NCBI GenBank assembly: GCA_030407085.1 | Contig: CM059585.1 | Location: forward strand, 112,333,501 to 112,397,500 | Length of the DNA stretch: 64,000 nt | From: Trichopria drosophilae | Taxonomy: Eukaryota; Arthropoda; Insecta; Hymenoptera; Diapriidae | Direction of reading: 5' to 3' | Part shown: one piece after another, positions 45,760 through 55,964 of the stretch | Position numbering within the stretch: position 1 is the stretch's first letter | How the letters are laid out: each line of letters opens with the position of its first letter | Made by a program: the position numbers and the translations under genes | The notes under the pieces: generated by a model | The model's database searches: none | What the model saw: only the letters and a program-made list of their open reading frames with translations | What the model was told of the DNA's origin: nothing

Positions 45760-46090
45760 AACACTCAAAATTCAATTATCAAAATCATGTGGATGTTCTA
45801 GTATTTGGTCCTAATATTTTTTAACATTTTTTATTCGTTTCCCAATAAGCCAAAAGAAATTTTTACATATTCAAAAAGAATACTTCTTGAATGCTTTTAT
45901 AAAAGAAGAATTCTAGAAGAATTCTTTGTGAATGCTTCAAAAAATAACGAATGTCCGCTATAGTTATTTAATAAAGAGATACGAATGCTTTTTTTAAACG
46001 CATTTCGTAAAAATGTTCTTCACAAACCATAATTAAGTGTTCATAAAGAATTCTTTTACTGAATAAGTATAATAATAAGTACGTAATTAA

Positions 46091-46126
<36 letters not shown>

Positions 46127-46640
46127 CGCATTATCCCCATGTAAATATACTGCATGCCGCGTGTGTTGTACTGTTAATACTTTTGGAGATTCCATATATA
46201 CAAACTTGCCCAAGACTCGTGAGCTTGCGAGAAACTCGGTCGGTAACTCAAATTTTTTATAAAAGAATTCTTTTTTATTACTTCTTATACACTATAAGTA
46301 TAATTTCATGCGGACTTTCGAGAAGTCATAAAGTATTCTTTTTTCAAAATCTGTGCTTATTGGGAGGGCACTTTATGCATTACCATGCGGTGGGAGCTCG
46401 AATCATCCAATGTTGTCGACGGACTGTTCAAGATGGCCAGACATACCGCGTATCATGAATTTGTTAACAAAGAATACTTTAGGACTACTTTTATCATCTG
46501 TGAAACACTTTGCCTTTGACCGATGGTATTTCAATTCATACCTTTTTTCATAAAAATTACTTCTTGACTACTTTTTGAATACTTTAAAAATGACGATTTA
46601 TTGCGAACATTCGAGATTACGTAAAGAATTCTTTATTTTG
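45760..46640. other. AT-rich spacer with AAGAATTCTT-type repeats
   Basis: GAATTCTT and AAGAATAC-type words recur (for example 45880-45925, 46050, 46265, 46625), giving an internal similarity of about 25-bp words without a clean period. A (GA)n microsatellite lies inside. No gene is seen. Confidence 0.4.
46095..46126 (+). repeat. (GA)n microsatellite
   Basis: About fifteen uninterrupted GA dinucleotides. A minus-strand 81-codon frame runs through it and is dismissed. Confidence 0.9.
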
Positions 46641-46744
46641 TTTATTACCGTTCCCACTGGCGGCTACATATTATACTTCTTATTTATAAGAGCAGAACAA
46701 CAAAATTCGATAACGTCATCCCTGTACAATGTTTTCTACTTCGT

Positions 46745-47235
46745 AGTGGTATATTTACTATTTGTTGATAAGGTAGGAATTTACGCTGAAAATGGAAAAT
46801 TAAAAATGTCTGAATTATTTTTTTTTTAAGTAGGACTCTATAAGGGAAATTCGAACTACTTAGGAATTGAACGAAAACTATTAGAAATAGGTGCTTTTTA
46901 CTTATTTTCAATAACTCTAGGTCAATTCGTAAATAACTTGATTGGCATTCCATAAGATTCCGTATATAGAAAATGCAATTACCCTTACAGACAACGAAGA
47001 ATTTACTTAGTATATTGTTAATTTACCCCCTCAAGGAGATTCTAAAGTTCTCCGTCGATAAGGTAGGAATTTACAATAAACACCGTAAAGTAAAATTGGG
47101 CTCTGCAAAGGTAACTGTAATTGCATTCGATCTCTCAAAAGATACAAAAGAAATCAATTAGAATCACCTTAGAGCCAGAATTCGGAAAAAAAATATTCAT
47201 CATTTTTTGTTTACTGTTTTTAGTTAAAATTTCTT
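46745..47235 (+). mobile_element. TTAA-cluster elements, copies b and c, degenerate
   Basis: GTTGATAAGGTAGGAATTTAC near 46762 and CGTCGATAAGGTAGGAATTTAC near 47053 are two copies in the same orientation. Both continue with the family's GGGCTCTGCAAAGGTAACTG or GGACTCTATAAGGGAAATTC block. Copy c starts CCCCCTCAAGGAGATTC. TTAA boundaries have eroded. Short frames here are translations of the repeat. Confidence 0.5.
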
Positions 47236-47846
47236 CCTTATATAAGTTAAATTTGTAGATTTAATTAAATATTTAAAGTATTTTGAAGGGTTGAGAGTCA
47301 AATTTTAAGGGTTGTTTTAAAGATATTTCACCCCTTTAGACATAGGATTCAAATTTTATTTATTTTATAGTGCAGATACACTTTTTCGGAGTATTTTTCG
47401 ACGTTGACTCCAAATCTAATGACGAAAATATAATAAATTCAAAAACAACCCCTGAAATATAAAATAAACACCCCCATCAAATATGGTATTCATATATTTT
47501 TTTATTTATTTTGTAGTGCAAATACACATTTGCAGGGTATTTTTTGGCGCTGAATCCAATTTTTATATCTCAATTACAATAAATCCTAAAACAACCCTCA
47601 TATTGGGATAAACGTAAAATTTAATTACACTCTGAAGGAAACAAAATAATGACCACTTGCACAATGTAGAAAATACAGATTTAATGGATTTGGGGTAGGT
47701 AAAAAGGGGTGTGGAGGGTTAAATTTATCTTAAATGACTTTAATAAGTGAAAATAATAATAAATTAATATGTATTTTAGTCTAAAAATAAACATTAAACA
47801 AGTTTTTATGATGCGTCCAAATTTGGATTTTCCGGCAGTCTAAAGG
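47236..47846. other. Spacer between TTAA-cluster copies
   Basis: AT-rich, with an internal duplication: TTTTATTTATTTTATAGTGC near 47352 and TTTTTATTTATTTTGTAGTGC near 47500, each followed by AGATACAC/AAATACAC and GGAGTATTTTT/GGGTATTTTTT. The period is about 150 bp. Confidence 0.5.
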
Positions 47847-47850
47847 TTAA

Positions 47851-48171
47851 GGGGGTTCTCAAGAGATCCACCTGTAAGACAGGAAGTTTCACTAACAAGT
47901 AAAGATGACTAAATAACATTTTCTAAATTCGGGCTCTGTAAAGCAAATTCCAATTATTGACCTTGAATTTTCGGAAATGAATGAAAAACACTTTTTCCGA
48001 TAATCCCCAGTCAAATCTCGGTTAATTTCTTTGGCATTTTCTAGGATACCGTCTATAGCAATTAGAATTTCTCTTACAGAGTCCGAATTTTGAAAAATGA
48101 ATTCAGTCATTTTTTATTCACAGTTATTAATGAAAATTCCTAGTTTATCTACCGAGCACTGTAGGACCCCC
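47851..48171. mobile_element. TTAA-cluster element, copy d, complete, 321 bp
   Basis: Begins GGGGGTTCTC and ends GTAGGACCCCC, flanked by TTAA at 47847-47850 and 48172-48175. The two halves are imperfectly palindromic (TCGGGCTCTGTAAAGCAAATTCC against GAATTTCTCTTACAGAGTCCG). This is the best preserved reference copy of the family. Confidence 0.78.
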
Positions 48172-48175
48172 TTAA

Positions 48176-49114
48176 GGCACAATTAAAGCGCCTTAGGTGA
48201 TAACGTCGGTTTCTAGCTTACAATATGCATTATAAACTGAATCTAGATTTACCTTCAATTCGAGATCTATTTTAAGGTTAATTTACGCGTTTTTTTATGA
48301 ATGTACGGAAAATTTCAGCAAAATTTGTTCAGAAACCGACCTTTATTCTTGCGACTTCTCTTATTTCCGAACCGATTTCGCTAAAAATTTGCCTTAAATT
48401 TATTTTAAAAAATGTGTAAAATAGCTTTAAAAAGGCACTTAATTTATTGAGAATTCTTCCTGAAATATATGCTGTTCAACAAAAATACAGCGAAGGTAAA
48501 AACAATATTGACCACAATAGCGAGTCGGTAAGTATTACAGGTAGGTTCTAGTCAAAATCGACTAAAAAAACTTATTTTTTTATTGCTTTATTTTCAATCT
48601 TAAGGTCTTAAAAATGTGTAGGCAAAAGGATATTATTTCCCTATCTAATTTATTTTGCGAGTTATATCGTATAGATGAGAGAGCGCTTCGGCCGAAAAAC
48701 AGTTGTTCGTCAAACTTTAAACGCTTTTTTCTCGAAACATCTTTTTTTGCGCGCGGTGCGCGAATTCGACGTTTCACGACTCAAATTAAAGCTTATTCAA
48801 TTTAGGGGACCCTCAAGAAGCGTTTTTTGTCAAACAAATTTTTTTAACATTGTTTATTTAACGTTGAAAGAAATAAAAAGAGGCAAAAAAGGTGTTTTTT
48901 GTTCAAAGGGCCCCCATTTTTTTTAAAAAGCACGACCGTCGTCAGTGAGGGCTGGAGCTGCCATTTTGTATTATTTTTACTCGAATAAATTTTGTAAACT
49001 TTTTAAGATATAGACAAATAAATGCCACAAACGTTAAAAAAAAATGTATCTATACTCTACAAAAAAAATCATGAAATTGCGCACATTTTCGGGCCTCTGG
49101 ACTAGAACCTCCCC
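48176..49114. other. TTAA-bounded segment with one arm shared with 43.3 kb
   Basis: Starts GGCACAATTAAAGCGCC after TTAA and carries the inverted copy of 43300-43455 in its first 170 bp. The rest, including a GC-richer patch at 48.66-48.78 kb, is unassigned. It ends CTAGAACCTCCCC before TTAA (49115-49118), a terminus that matches the start of copy a at 44760 in inverted orientation over 12 nt. Confidence 0.45.
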
Positions 49115-49118
49115 TTAA

Positions 49119-49363
49119 GGAATTAAAATGATCTGCCGTTAAAGTTGGAAATTAATGCTGCAACCCGTAAATTAAAACTGCTTAAATAAATTGTTCAAAA
49201 TTTGGACCATGTAAGCGAATGTTTACATACGGCCACTTACAGAATGCAAAGAAATGAATTAAGCAAAAATGATTGGATATAAGTAAAAATCAGATATAAG
49301 TTGAATCCTAATTTTGAAATTTGATTCAGGCATCTTTAATTTATGGTCCACTTCAGAACCTCC
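49119..49363. mobile_element. TTAA-cluster element, copy e
   Basis: Bounded by TTAA at 49115-49118 and 49364-49367; ends GGAATTAAAATG and CTTCAGAACCTCC. The family blocks TTTGGACCATGTAAGCG and ACTTACAGAATGCAAAG are present. Terminal pairing is weak, so the exact left boundary may differ by a few bases. Confidence 0.55.
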
Positions 49364-49379
49364 TTAATTCTTCAGTTGA

Positions 49380-49725
49380 TATGATAGTAATCTATATGTC
49401 AAAATATAAATTAATGATGACGACAATGTTTTCTTAAAATTAGGACTTTGTAACTGAAATTCCAAATACTATAGAAAGGTTCTCCTAAAAACACCACAGT
49501 ACTTTATCGAACATGGACCGAGCGTTTTCGGAAATACAAAATTTTGGCCAATTTCAGACAATTGTCAATTCATTCCTGACGAATTTCTATGATATTTTAC
49601 AAGATATAATGTGTCATATTTGGAATTGCAGTTACAGGGCAAGAAATTTCAAAAATAGCCCCAATAATTTTTAATTTCCAGTTTCCAACGTTGACTGCTA
49701 CCTTATCGATGGACTAGTTCGACCT
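49380..49725. mobile_element. TTAA-cluster element, copy f, partial
   Basis: AAAATTAGGACTTTGTAACTG and, at the right, GCTACCTTATCGATGGACTAG then GTTCGACCTTAAG. Read on the minus strand, the right part gives CATCGATAAGGTAGC, the same box as copies b and c. TTAA is at about 49723-49726. The left boundary is unclear. Confidence 0.5.
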
Positions 49726-49729
49726 TAAG

Positions 49730-51025
49730 ATAACCATTTCCTACAAAGATGTTTTCTGTTCATTTTCTTCAATGCAGTTACTATCTAGTATTCCATGACA
49801 ATTGTCTGAAAGGCTAACTCGAATTTTAATGATTCCAAGGATATTGGAATAGTGAGTAGTGCTCGTGGGAAATATCGTCGCCCGTAGCCATCGGTTTATT
49901 TTTTAACATTTCAGTGTGACAAGTGTCGCACGATTGCGCGCTTTTTAAAACGATTGTGGCACTTTGTGAGTGATTTAAGAATAGAAATGTATCTTTCTGA
50001 AGTAGCGTACATAATGCATGGCATGCGATTTATATAATGGCGATGTAATAAGGGGTCATTAACGTAATTGACGTCCTCGTCTCCAGCCAGAGATGAGCGT
50101 AGAGGGGAAAGGAAAGAAGAAAAGTGCTGGAGAAAAGGGAGTAAGTTGACTGAGAAATGAGAATATTTGTGAAGGAAGACATATATAAATCAAGCTTTTT
50201 TTTTATATACATAAAAGCGCATTAACGACACAATAGTTTTCTTCAAAACGAATTAATTTTAATAAATTTCGGTGTACGATTTACTCAAGTTATTTTGACG
50301 AATTTGAAGTCTTTATTTGAATTGTCTATATTTAATTTCTTATTTAAATACATTTCGTTTGTCAATTTTTAATATTCTAGTTTTATGCGGACTTTATATA
50401 TGCTTATATTGCGCTCAAGTTTCAATCAAATATTTTTGCACATTTTTTAATCAATAGGATCACTGGATATACTTTCTGGTAAAGTGTTCGCCTTTTTTAG
50501 TTAATTTGTATCTTTCTATATTTGTATGGGCTGTATACGAATTTCACTCGTTGAATATTTGCGATAAGGTAATTTTCAAGGTCAAAATAAAAAAGTAATA
50601 AACTCGATGAAACGATTGTAAATGAATCCAACATTCCGGCTCGCTCTAAGATCGCCTGCAGTACTGCGATATCAACCTAATCTAACCTAATCTGTCTTAA
50701 TATATATATATAGTAAAAAAATTAGATGGAATCGTTACTGCAAGTGCGTGGGACATTGCGGGAACTCATTCAGCATGTTAGCAATTTTAAAATGTATATA
50801 TACATATAACACCCAACCTAATACTGGTTTAAGGATCTTTTTAAGTTCTAACCTTCAAAATGACCTTTTTGCTAAAGATAAACAATGTATTCACTTTATT
50901 CTGAGCTAATTATAAATATTCCCTCAATGTACTATAAAATGCCTTGCATATGAATTCAACTGCAGCAATGTTCCTTAGCTCACAATATAACAAAATAAAT
51001 TTTCACTCATATTTTACATTTTCTC
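49730..51025. other. Spacer with one telomere-like patch
   Basis: AT-rich. It contains CAACCTAATCTAACCTAATC at about 50673-50692, a short degenerate run of the insect-type CCTAA/TTAGG motif, directly followed by a (TA)n run near 50700. Nothing else is supported. Confidence 0.4.
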
Positions 51026-51032
51026 CCTCTCC

Positions 51033-51090
51033 CTAGGGAGCAAAATAAGTTTATCTCGCTGTGAGCGCAAGATAATATTTTGCTCCCTAG
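51033..51090. repeat. 58-bp hairpin palindrome
   Basis: CTAGGGAGCAAAATA is mirrored by TATTTTGCTCCCTAG, and TTATCTCGC pairs partly with GCGCAAGATAA around a short loop. A related sequence (TTTTGCTACCTAGTTGCACAATGTA against TTTTGCTCCCTAGTTGCGCAATGTA) occurs at 59.81 kb, so it belongs to a dispersed family. Confidence 0.7.
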
Positions 51091-51094
51091 TTGC

Positions 51095-53085
51095 GCAATG
51101 TAAAATTTTTATCCCAACTGCAGATAAACCATAACATATCATTGGACAATTTCCAAACATTTATTGGAACCATATTACCGCAATTAAAAAAAGACTAGAC
51201 ATACTTGTTCTGCAAATACTCTAAAAACATAAAGATATTAATAGTTAACTAAATTAAAGATGCACTTCGAAATTATACGTAATTTCCGCATATAATATTT
51301 ACATATAAACAATGAAACAAAGGAGCAAAGATATTTAACATTTGATACTGAATAAAATGAAAAAGTGGTACAAGGGAATTCTAATTAAAAAATTGGGCAA
51401 ATCGTAAATTTAGAAAAATATTTTTTGAAAACATATTGAGATGAATGTATGTAGTCATTAAAAGGTTAATATATGACGTTGACGACATTTTTTAATCGTA
51501 CATCGTCACAAGTTACGCCGGAACTAAATAAGAACATTCACCTTAACCCGATCACTTACGTTACTGGCAAGAACTAGCAATTACAGTTGCTTAGACGCAT
51601 CAGTTACGGTTAAGCGTCCTTAACAAGACCGGATAAGCCGTAAACGACGGTGCAATGCTAACAATGATTAATGAATTAGTCTGCGAAACATACACGTTTA
51701 ACGTCGATTAAAATTCTTGAATTCGATTTTGTAGACAATGAAACTGTGCGGTTTCTGTGGTTTTCATATATGGGAAAATTTTGAACCCATGACTTTCCCG
51801 AAACTAATGAATTACGTTGTTCAGTGAATAATTGTTCTGCTGTCTTTAGTAGAAATGTAATATTTATGATATAAGACACAACAATTTAATCATATTATTA
51901 AATATGCACTATGTATGATATATCTTGAGATTCACGCGTAAACGAGAATACTAGTTTTTTATTTTTGATTCATCTTTGTTAATCATGAAAAAAACATCGA
52001 CTAAACAAGTTTCGGTGTTATAGTTTGCAGAATTCACATTCCAGCCCTTAAAAAAATAGGTAATATGTCATATATATATATATAGAAACGAGTATTAAAA
52101 TCGTGGAAAACTTATATGAAACGAAAGTACATTTCTATCACGAGAGCGGCAAGCGCAAATCTACTAACTATGAGCTTCGCGAGGTCATCTAGCGGCGTCA
52201 AATCTAACTACTTTGTATATGGTAAGCAAACTTTACCATTTCATTGAACTTTTATTTAAATAATACTTAATCCAGAATTTAATAACTGCATTTCCCCATT
52301 TTTTTTAATCGAGACGCCATAGGAACTACTGTAATCAGAATATGATTATTATTTAAATTAAATTGTATCGTATTCGCAATAATTTTTCGTTGTTATTTCC
52401 CGAACAACATCTATTGTTCTATAAAATATGTGTGTTAATAGAAACTTACACGTAAATCTGTAATGGTATGTATCGGACTGGAAGTGATGTCACAAAAAAT
52501 AAAAAATGCAGTATTTCAGGGCAGAAAAAGAATAGGGGCATCCAATTTTTTCAATTTTCTTTCAGAATGTGTGTTTTCATTTCCTGTTTAACGTAAGTAA
52601 ATATTTTGCTTTGAAAGTATATTTTTTTTTAATTTATCCATTTTTTAAATTCTAACGGGAGCCCCTTACAATTTGTTACTTTGATGAAAAAGTAAATCCA
52701 GATATATATACACAATTTATTTATTTTTCAATTCAAAATTCCTTATACACTAATTTTTAGCAACTACTGTCAAGTATTACTCCATACTAATAATGCATTA
52801 GTGGCATTATTGATACTAATAGTGGCGTTACTAGTTACTTTGGCTAGTTACTAATACTTATCAAAAGGCAATAGTAATTTATAATGCCAAAAGTAATTAA
52901 ATATTATCTCTAATTTATCAACAGTACAGGAGTTATTATGAAATCTACCACCAGATGCGGTCACGGATCGCCTGCGTATTTTTCGTTCCCATTATAAAAA
53001 TGGTATTCTTTTATGTAAGAAGTCGACGGGTACGATTATATCACACATTATTTGCAACAAATCAAGTCATCTTTACAAAATTGAT
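51095..53085. other. AT-rich spacer, nothing recognised
   Basis: Contains a (TA)n run at about 52070-52083 and tandem-like TAATGCATTAGTGGCATTATTGATACTAATAGTGGCG words at 52790-52830. No coding sign or element ends. Confidence 0.4.
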
Positions 53086-53089
53086 CAGC

Positions 53090-53165
53090 AATATTGGATC
53101 CGCTATTTTTAATTTTTGAAAACTGACACCAGATTCAGAATCAGCGAGCTCAAAAACATTAAACA
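53090..53165 (-). repeat. Copy of the AAAATGGCGG repeat, inverted
   Basis: TATTGGATCCGCTATTTTTAAT followed by AGATTCAGAATCAGCGAGCTC, the inverted order of the family motifs. Confidence 0.55.
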
Positions 53166-53480
53166 CGATACTTTTCTCCTTCCATCTTGTTGGCAAAAAA
53201 AACGCAAGAGGGTTAAATGTAAAAAATTAATTTATGCTGTATGAAAAATGTTAAAATTTTATGAAAAGATACTTGGTTTATAAAACGTATTTAAAACTAA
53301 GTTTAATATTTGCACATGACATACGTTAATAAAACTTTTAACCTATATCATTTTAAACCAGAAATACTTTAAACGTTCATTACCCGTGTATAAAAGTAAA
53401 CAGTAATGTAAACTTTTTAATTATTTCCAATAAAGACACTCGTTCGTTACATCTAAGTTTCGTTTAAAAATAGTTGTATA

Positions 53481-53731
53481 CAGTAGAGTCCCGCTATATT
53501 TACGTCCCAGCATATTTGCCGGGTTCCGTCTCGTTATATTTCATACCTGCCATCGCTCTCTTTTTCCCCCTCCTTGAGGACTGGGGCCTCAGGAAGAGCC
53601 TGCTTTGACGCCACGAACATAACGCGACTAAGGAGAGTGGGAGAAGCCGCACACCCTTCCGTTTCGGAAATATAATGAGACGGGTGGGGAAGGCGAGGAA
53701 CGGAGAGGGTAAATATACCGAGACTCTACTG
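53481..53731 (+). mobile_element. Pogo-like MITE, copy 4, complete, 251 bp
   Basis: Left CAGTAGAGTCCCGC and right CGAGACTCTACTG are inverted complements (CCCGC against CTCGG apart), with TA outside both. The inner arms CTATATTTACGTCCCAGC and GGGTAAATATACCG also pair. This is the best preserved copy and can serve as family reference. The 80-codon minus-strand frame is a translation of the element. Confidence 0.87.
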
Positions 53732-53961
53732 TAAATGTACAATACGAATATTTTCTGGTAACACGTGTATTAAACGGTCATGTAATATACGTTTATGATA
53801 TACGTACAAAGTGTATGTACGTAACACGACGCGTGTTTTAAACTTTGAAAAATAGTATTCATAAAATCATTCAGCAGGTTTTTATTGAGGATATACGATG
53901 TATTTGTACCTGAGTGTTCGTCGACAATGGTATAATTCCGGAGAACATAAATCCGGACAAA

Positions 53962-54038
53962 GGTAGCGGCGACAAATAAATATAACGAGACTGAACCACG
54001 TAAATATAACAAGACCTGATAATACCGGGACTCCACTG
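53962..54038 (-). mobile_element. Pogo-like MITE, copy 5, truncated
   Basis: GGCGACAAATAAATATAACG, GTAAATATAAC and the terminus CGGGACTCCACTG before TA match the end of the family. It lies only 230 bp from copy 4; the rest of the element is missing. Confidence 0.65.
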
Positions 54039-54334
54039 TAAATATATTATATGCCAATATGCTTGGGCCTTTCTTTTAGGAAATGTTTTAGATTTCATGA
54101 AATCTATAATGATTATCCTTTATGGCAATGATACAATTGTTACTATATGTATTAGATTCCCAAGTCCACGAGCGGGAGTAGAAATTCATTTCACTCACCC
54201 TCACCAGATTCCTGGTGTTGACTTTATACATTTATTTTTTCGGATATGGTATCTATCACTTCGGTGGAAATCCCTAGGAAACCTACGTAGTTAAGATAAC
54301 AATCGCAGCATCTATTTATGCAACGTAATTTTTG

Positions 54335-54738
54335 TTGAAATCGGACGAATCACGTGCGAGTAATTTCCCGAAGGCCTCGGGCTCCTTAGCAGGTACAGTT
54401 TCGATTTCGCGTATGTGGTCCGAGCGATCATCGCCGAGGCCATCGTGCGATTGCGATCTGACGGAAAAAGAACTCGAACTAAGTTCTAACTGTTCCCTGT
54501 GCCTGAAGCGGGTAGAGGAATATTATTAAATCGGTAAAGACTGGCGGCTCGTCGAAAATTTCACGTTTCCAAACCCCATTATGCGTGAGACTTTTACGCC
54601 GACCCCGAACGGGCACAATTGTCCTCGATCGATTTGCACGATTTCCACTGGGAAACGAACCTGGATGAAAATACACCAATTCGAGAGATTGTTAAATCAT
54701 CCCCTTTAATATTTTTGTTTCATAAACAACAATTTTGA
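54335..54738 (+). CDS. Exon-like coding tract, two open segments
   Basis: Two + strand open stretches read as plausible protein with many G/C third positions, unlike repeats nearby. Segment one (54335-54529) includes SISRMWSERSSPRPSCDCDL and ends LKRVEEYY-stop; there is no ATG near its start, and a possible acceptor CCTTAGCAG lies at about 54384-54392. Segment two (54589-54738, different frame) includes DFYADPERAQLSSIDLHDF then HWETNLDENTPIREIV. GTAAAG at 54534 could be a donor. Together they may be exons of one unidentified gene or fragments of a decayed one. I recognise no domain. Confidence 0.28.
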
Positions 54739-54744
54739 ATGTAA

Positions 54745-55785
54745 AGAATTTTGGAATGGATTTAAACCAAGACAAATGAAATCTGGCGGCGATGCATTCG
54801 ACATGCTCATTGAACTTGAAATTAAAAAAAAAGACTAAATCCTCACAAATTTGTAAAAAATCGTAGAAACAATGACAATGATGATTCACGAAGGCTTCGG
54901 TGAACAATGAGAATAACGGCATGTAAATTCGCTGGCCTTTAGTATCGTTGTGAGCAATTGCAAAAGAAGTTTACTATACGATCATTGCACCTTGCGTCGC
55001 GAGTTTTATTTAATCGTCCGTCTCAATGTATAGCGAAATCGATTATGGCGTTAAGCGAGTCGTTCGCACGCACGAAGCCGGACCGACTCGTCAGACGGAA
55101 TATTTTATTATATCATTTATTCGGTCGTTGACCCCATTCTCTGCATCCAGGGAATTTAGTGTCACTGGAATTAAGCTTTTGTCATTCGTTTCTTGACTTT
55201 TTTTTTGTCACATTCATAAAAACCATGAAATTGACATTTTGCACCGTTTTCGTTTTTCTATTATTTGTTAAGGAATCTGATCTTATTTTATCTCAAATCG
55301 ATCTCAAGGCGCTAGTTATAAATGCCTTACCTTAGACGTCATTCTGGGATGTACGTAAAGAGAAATGACTAGTAAAATTAATTCAACAATGTGTTGACCT
55401 ATTTTGACCTTTACAATTCTTTGTATGAATCAAATATTTTGATAAAACAATCTAACTTTTTTTAATTTTAAGCTTCCAACCGCCATATTGGCTGATAACC
55501 CAATCACCTTCTAGTAAATGCAAGCTTTGACTAGTTCGAAAATTAAGCATATTTGAATCTAACTTTATCTATAAAATTTACATCCACAAGCATTATATAT
55601 ATATATATAATTCCGCGAATTTTTTAATACTTAATATTTAAAAAACAACATTCTTTAGCTTGCACCCAGCTGTAAAGTTATATTTTTCGTTTTAGGTGAA
55701 GTGAATGTAAAATATTGTATGGTGTCATTCTTTTAAAAACGCACATTGTATAGAATCAACTTTTTCAAAATTTGGAACAAAATAA
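54745..55785. other. Spacer with a GC-richer patch
   Basis: 54.95-55.15 kb carries CpG-bearing words (GCGTCGCGAG, GAAGCCGGACCGACTCG) without a long frame. CCGCCATATTGGCTGATAACCC at 55482 is a possible scrap of the AAAATGGCGG repeat. A (TA)n run lies near 55598. Confidence 0.35.
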
Positions 55786-55794
55786 TTGTTTTAG

Positions 55795-55962
55795 CTCCCT
55801 CTCTCTCTCCCCCACCCACTCTCTCCCTCTCTTTTACTGTCTATTTCACTCTCTCTTCTATCTCTTCTCTCTCTCCCTCTTTCTCTCCCTGTCTCGCTCT
55901 GTCCCTCCCTCTTTCGTTCTCTCCTTTCCTCTTTCTCTCTCTCTCTGGCCTCACTCTCCCAT
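55795..55962 (+). repeat. CT-rich low-complexity tract
   Basis: Almost pure pyrimidine, with CTCTCTCCC-type repeats for about 170 bp. Two overlapping + strand frames of about 70 codons are Ser/Leu/Phe/Pro-rich translations of the tract and are not genes. Confidence 0.9.
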
Positions 55963-55964
55963 GA

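Noticed and set aside
47892..48110. 72-codon minus-strand frame
   Set aside because: Translation of the complete TTAA-cluster element copy d.
53500..53742. 80-codon minus-strand frame
   Set aside because: Lies almost entirely within the pogo-like MITE.
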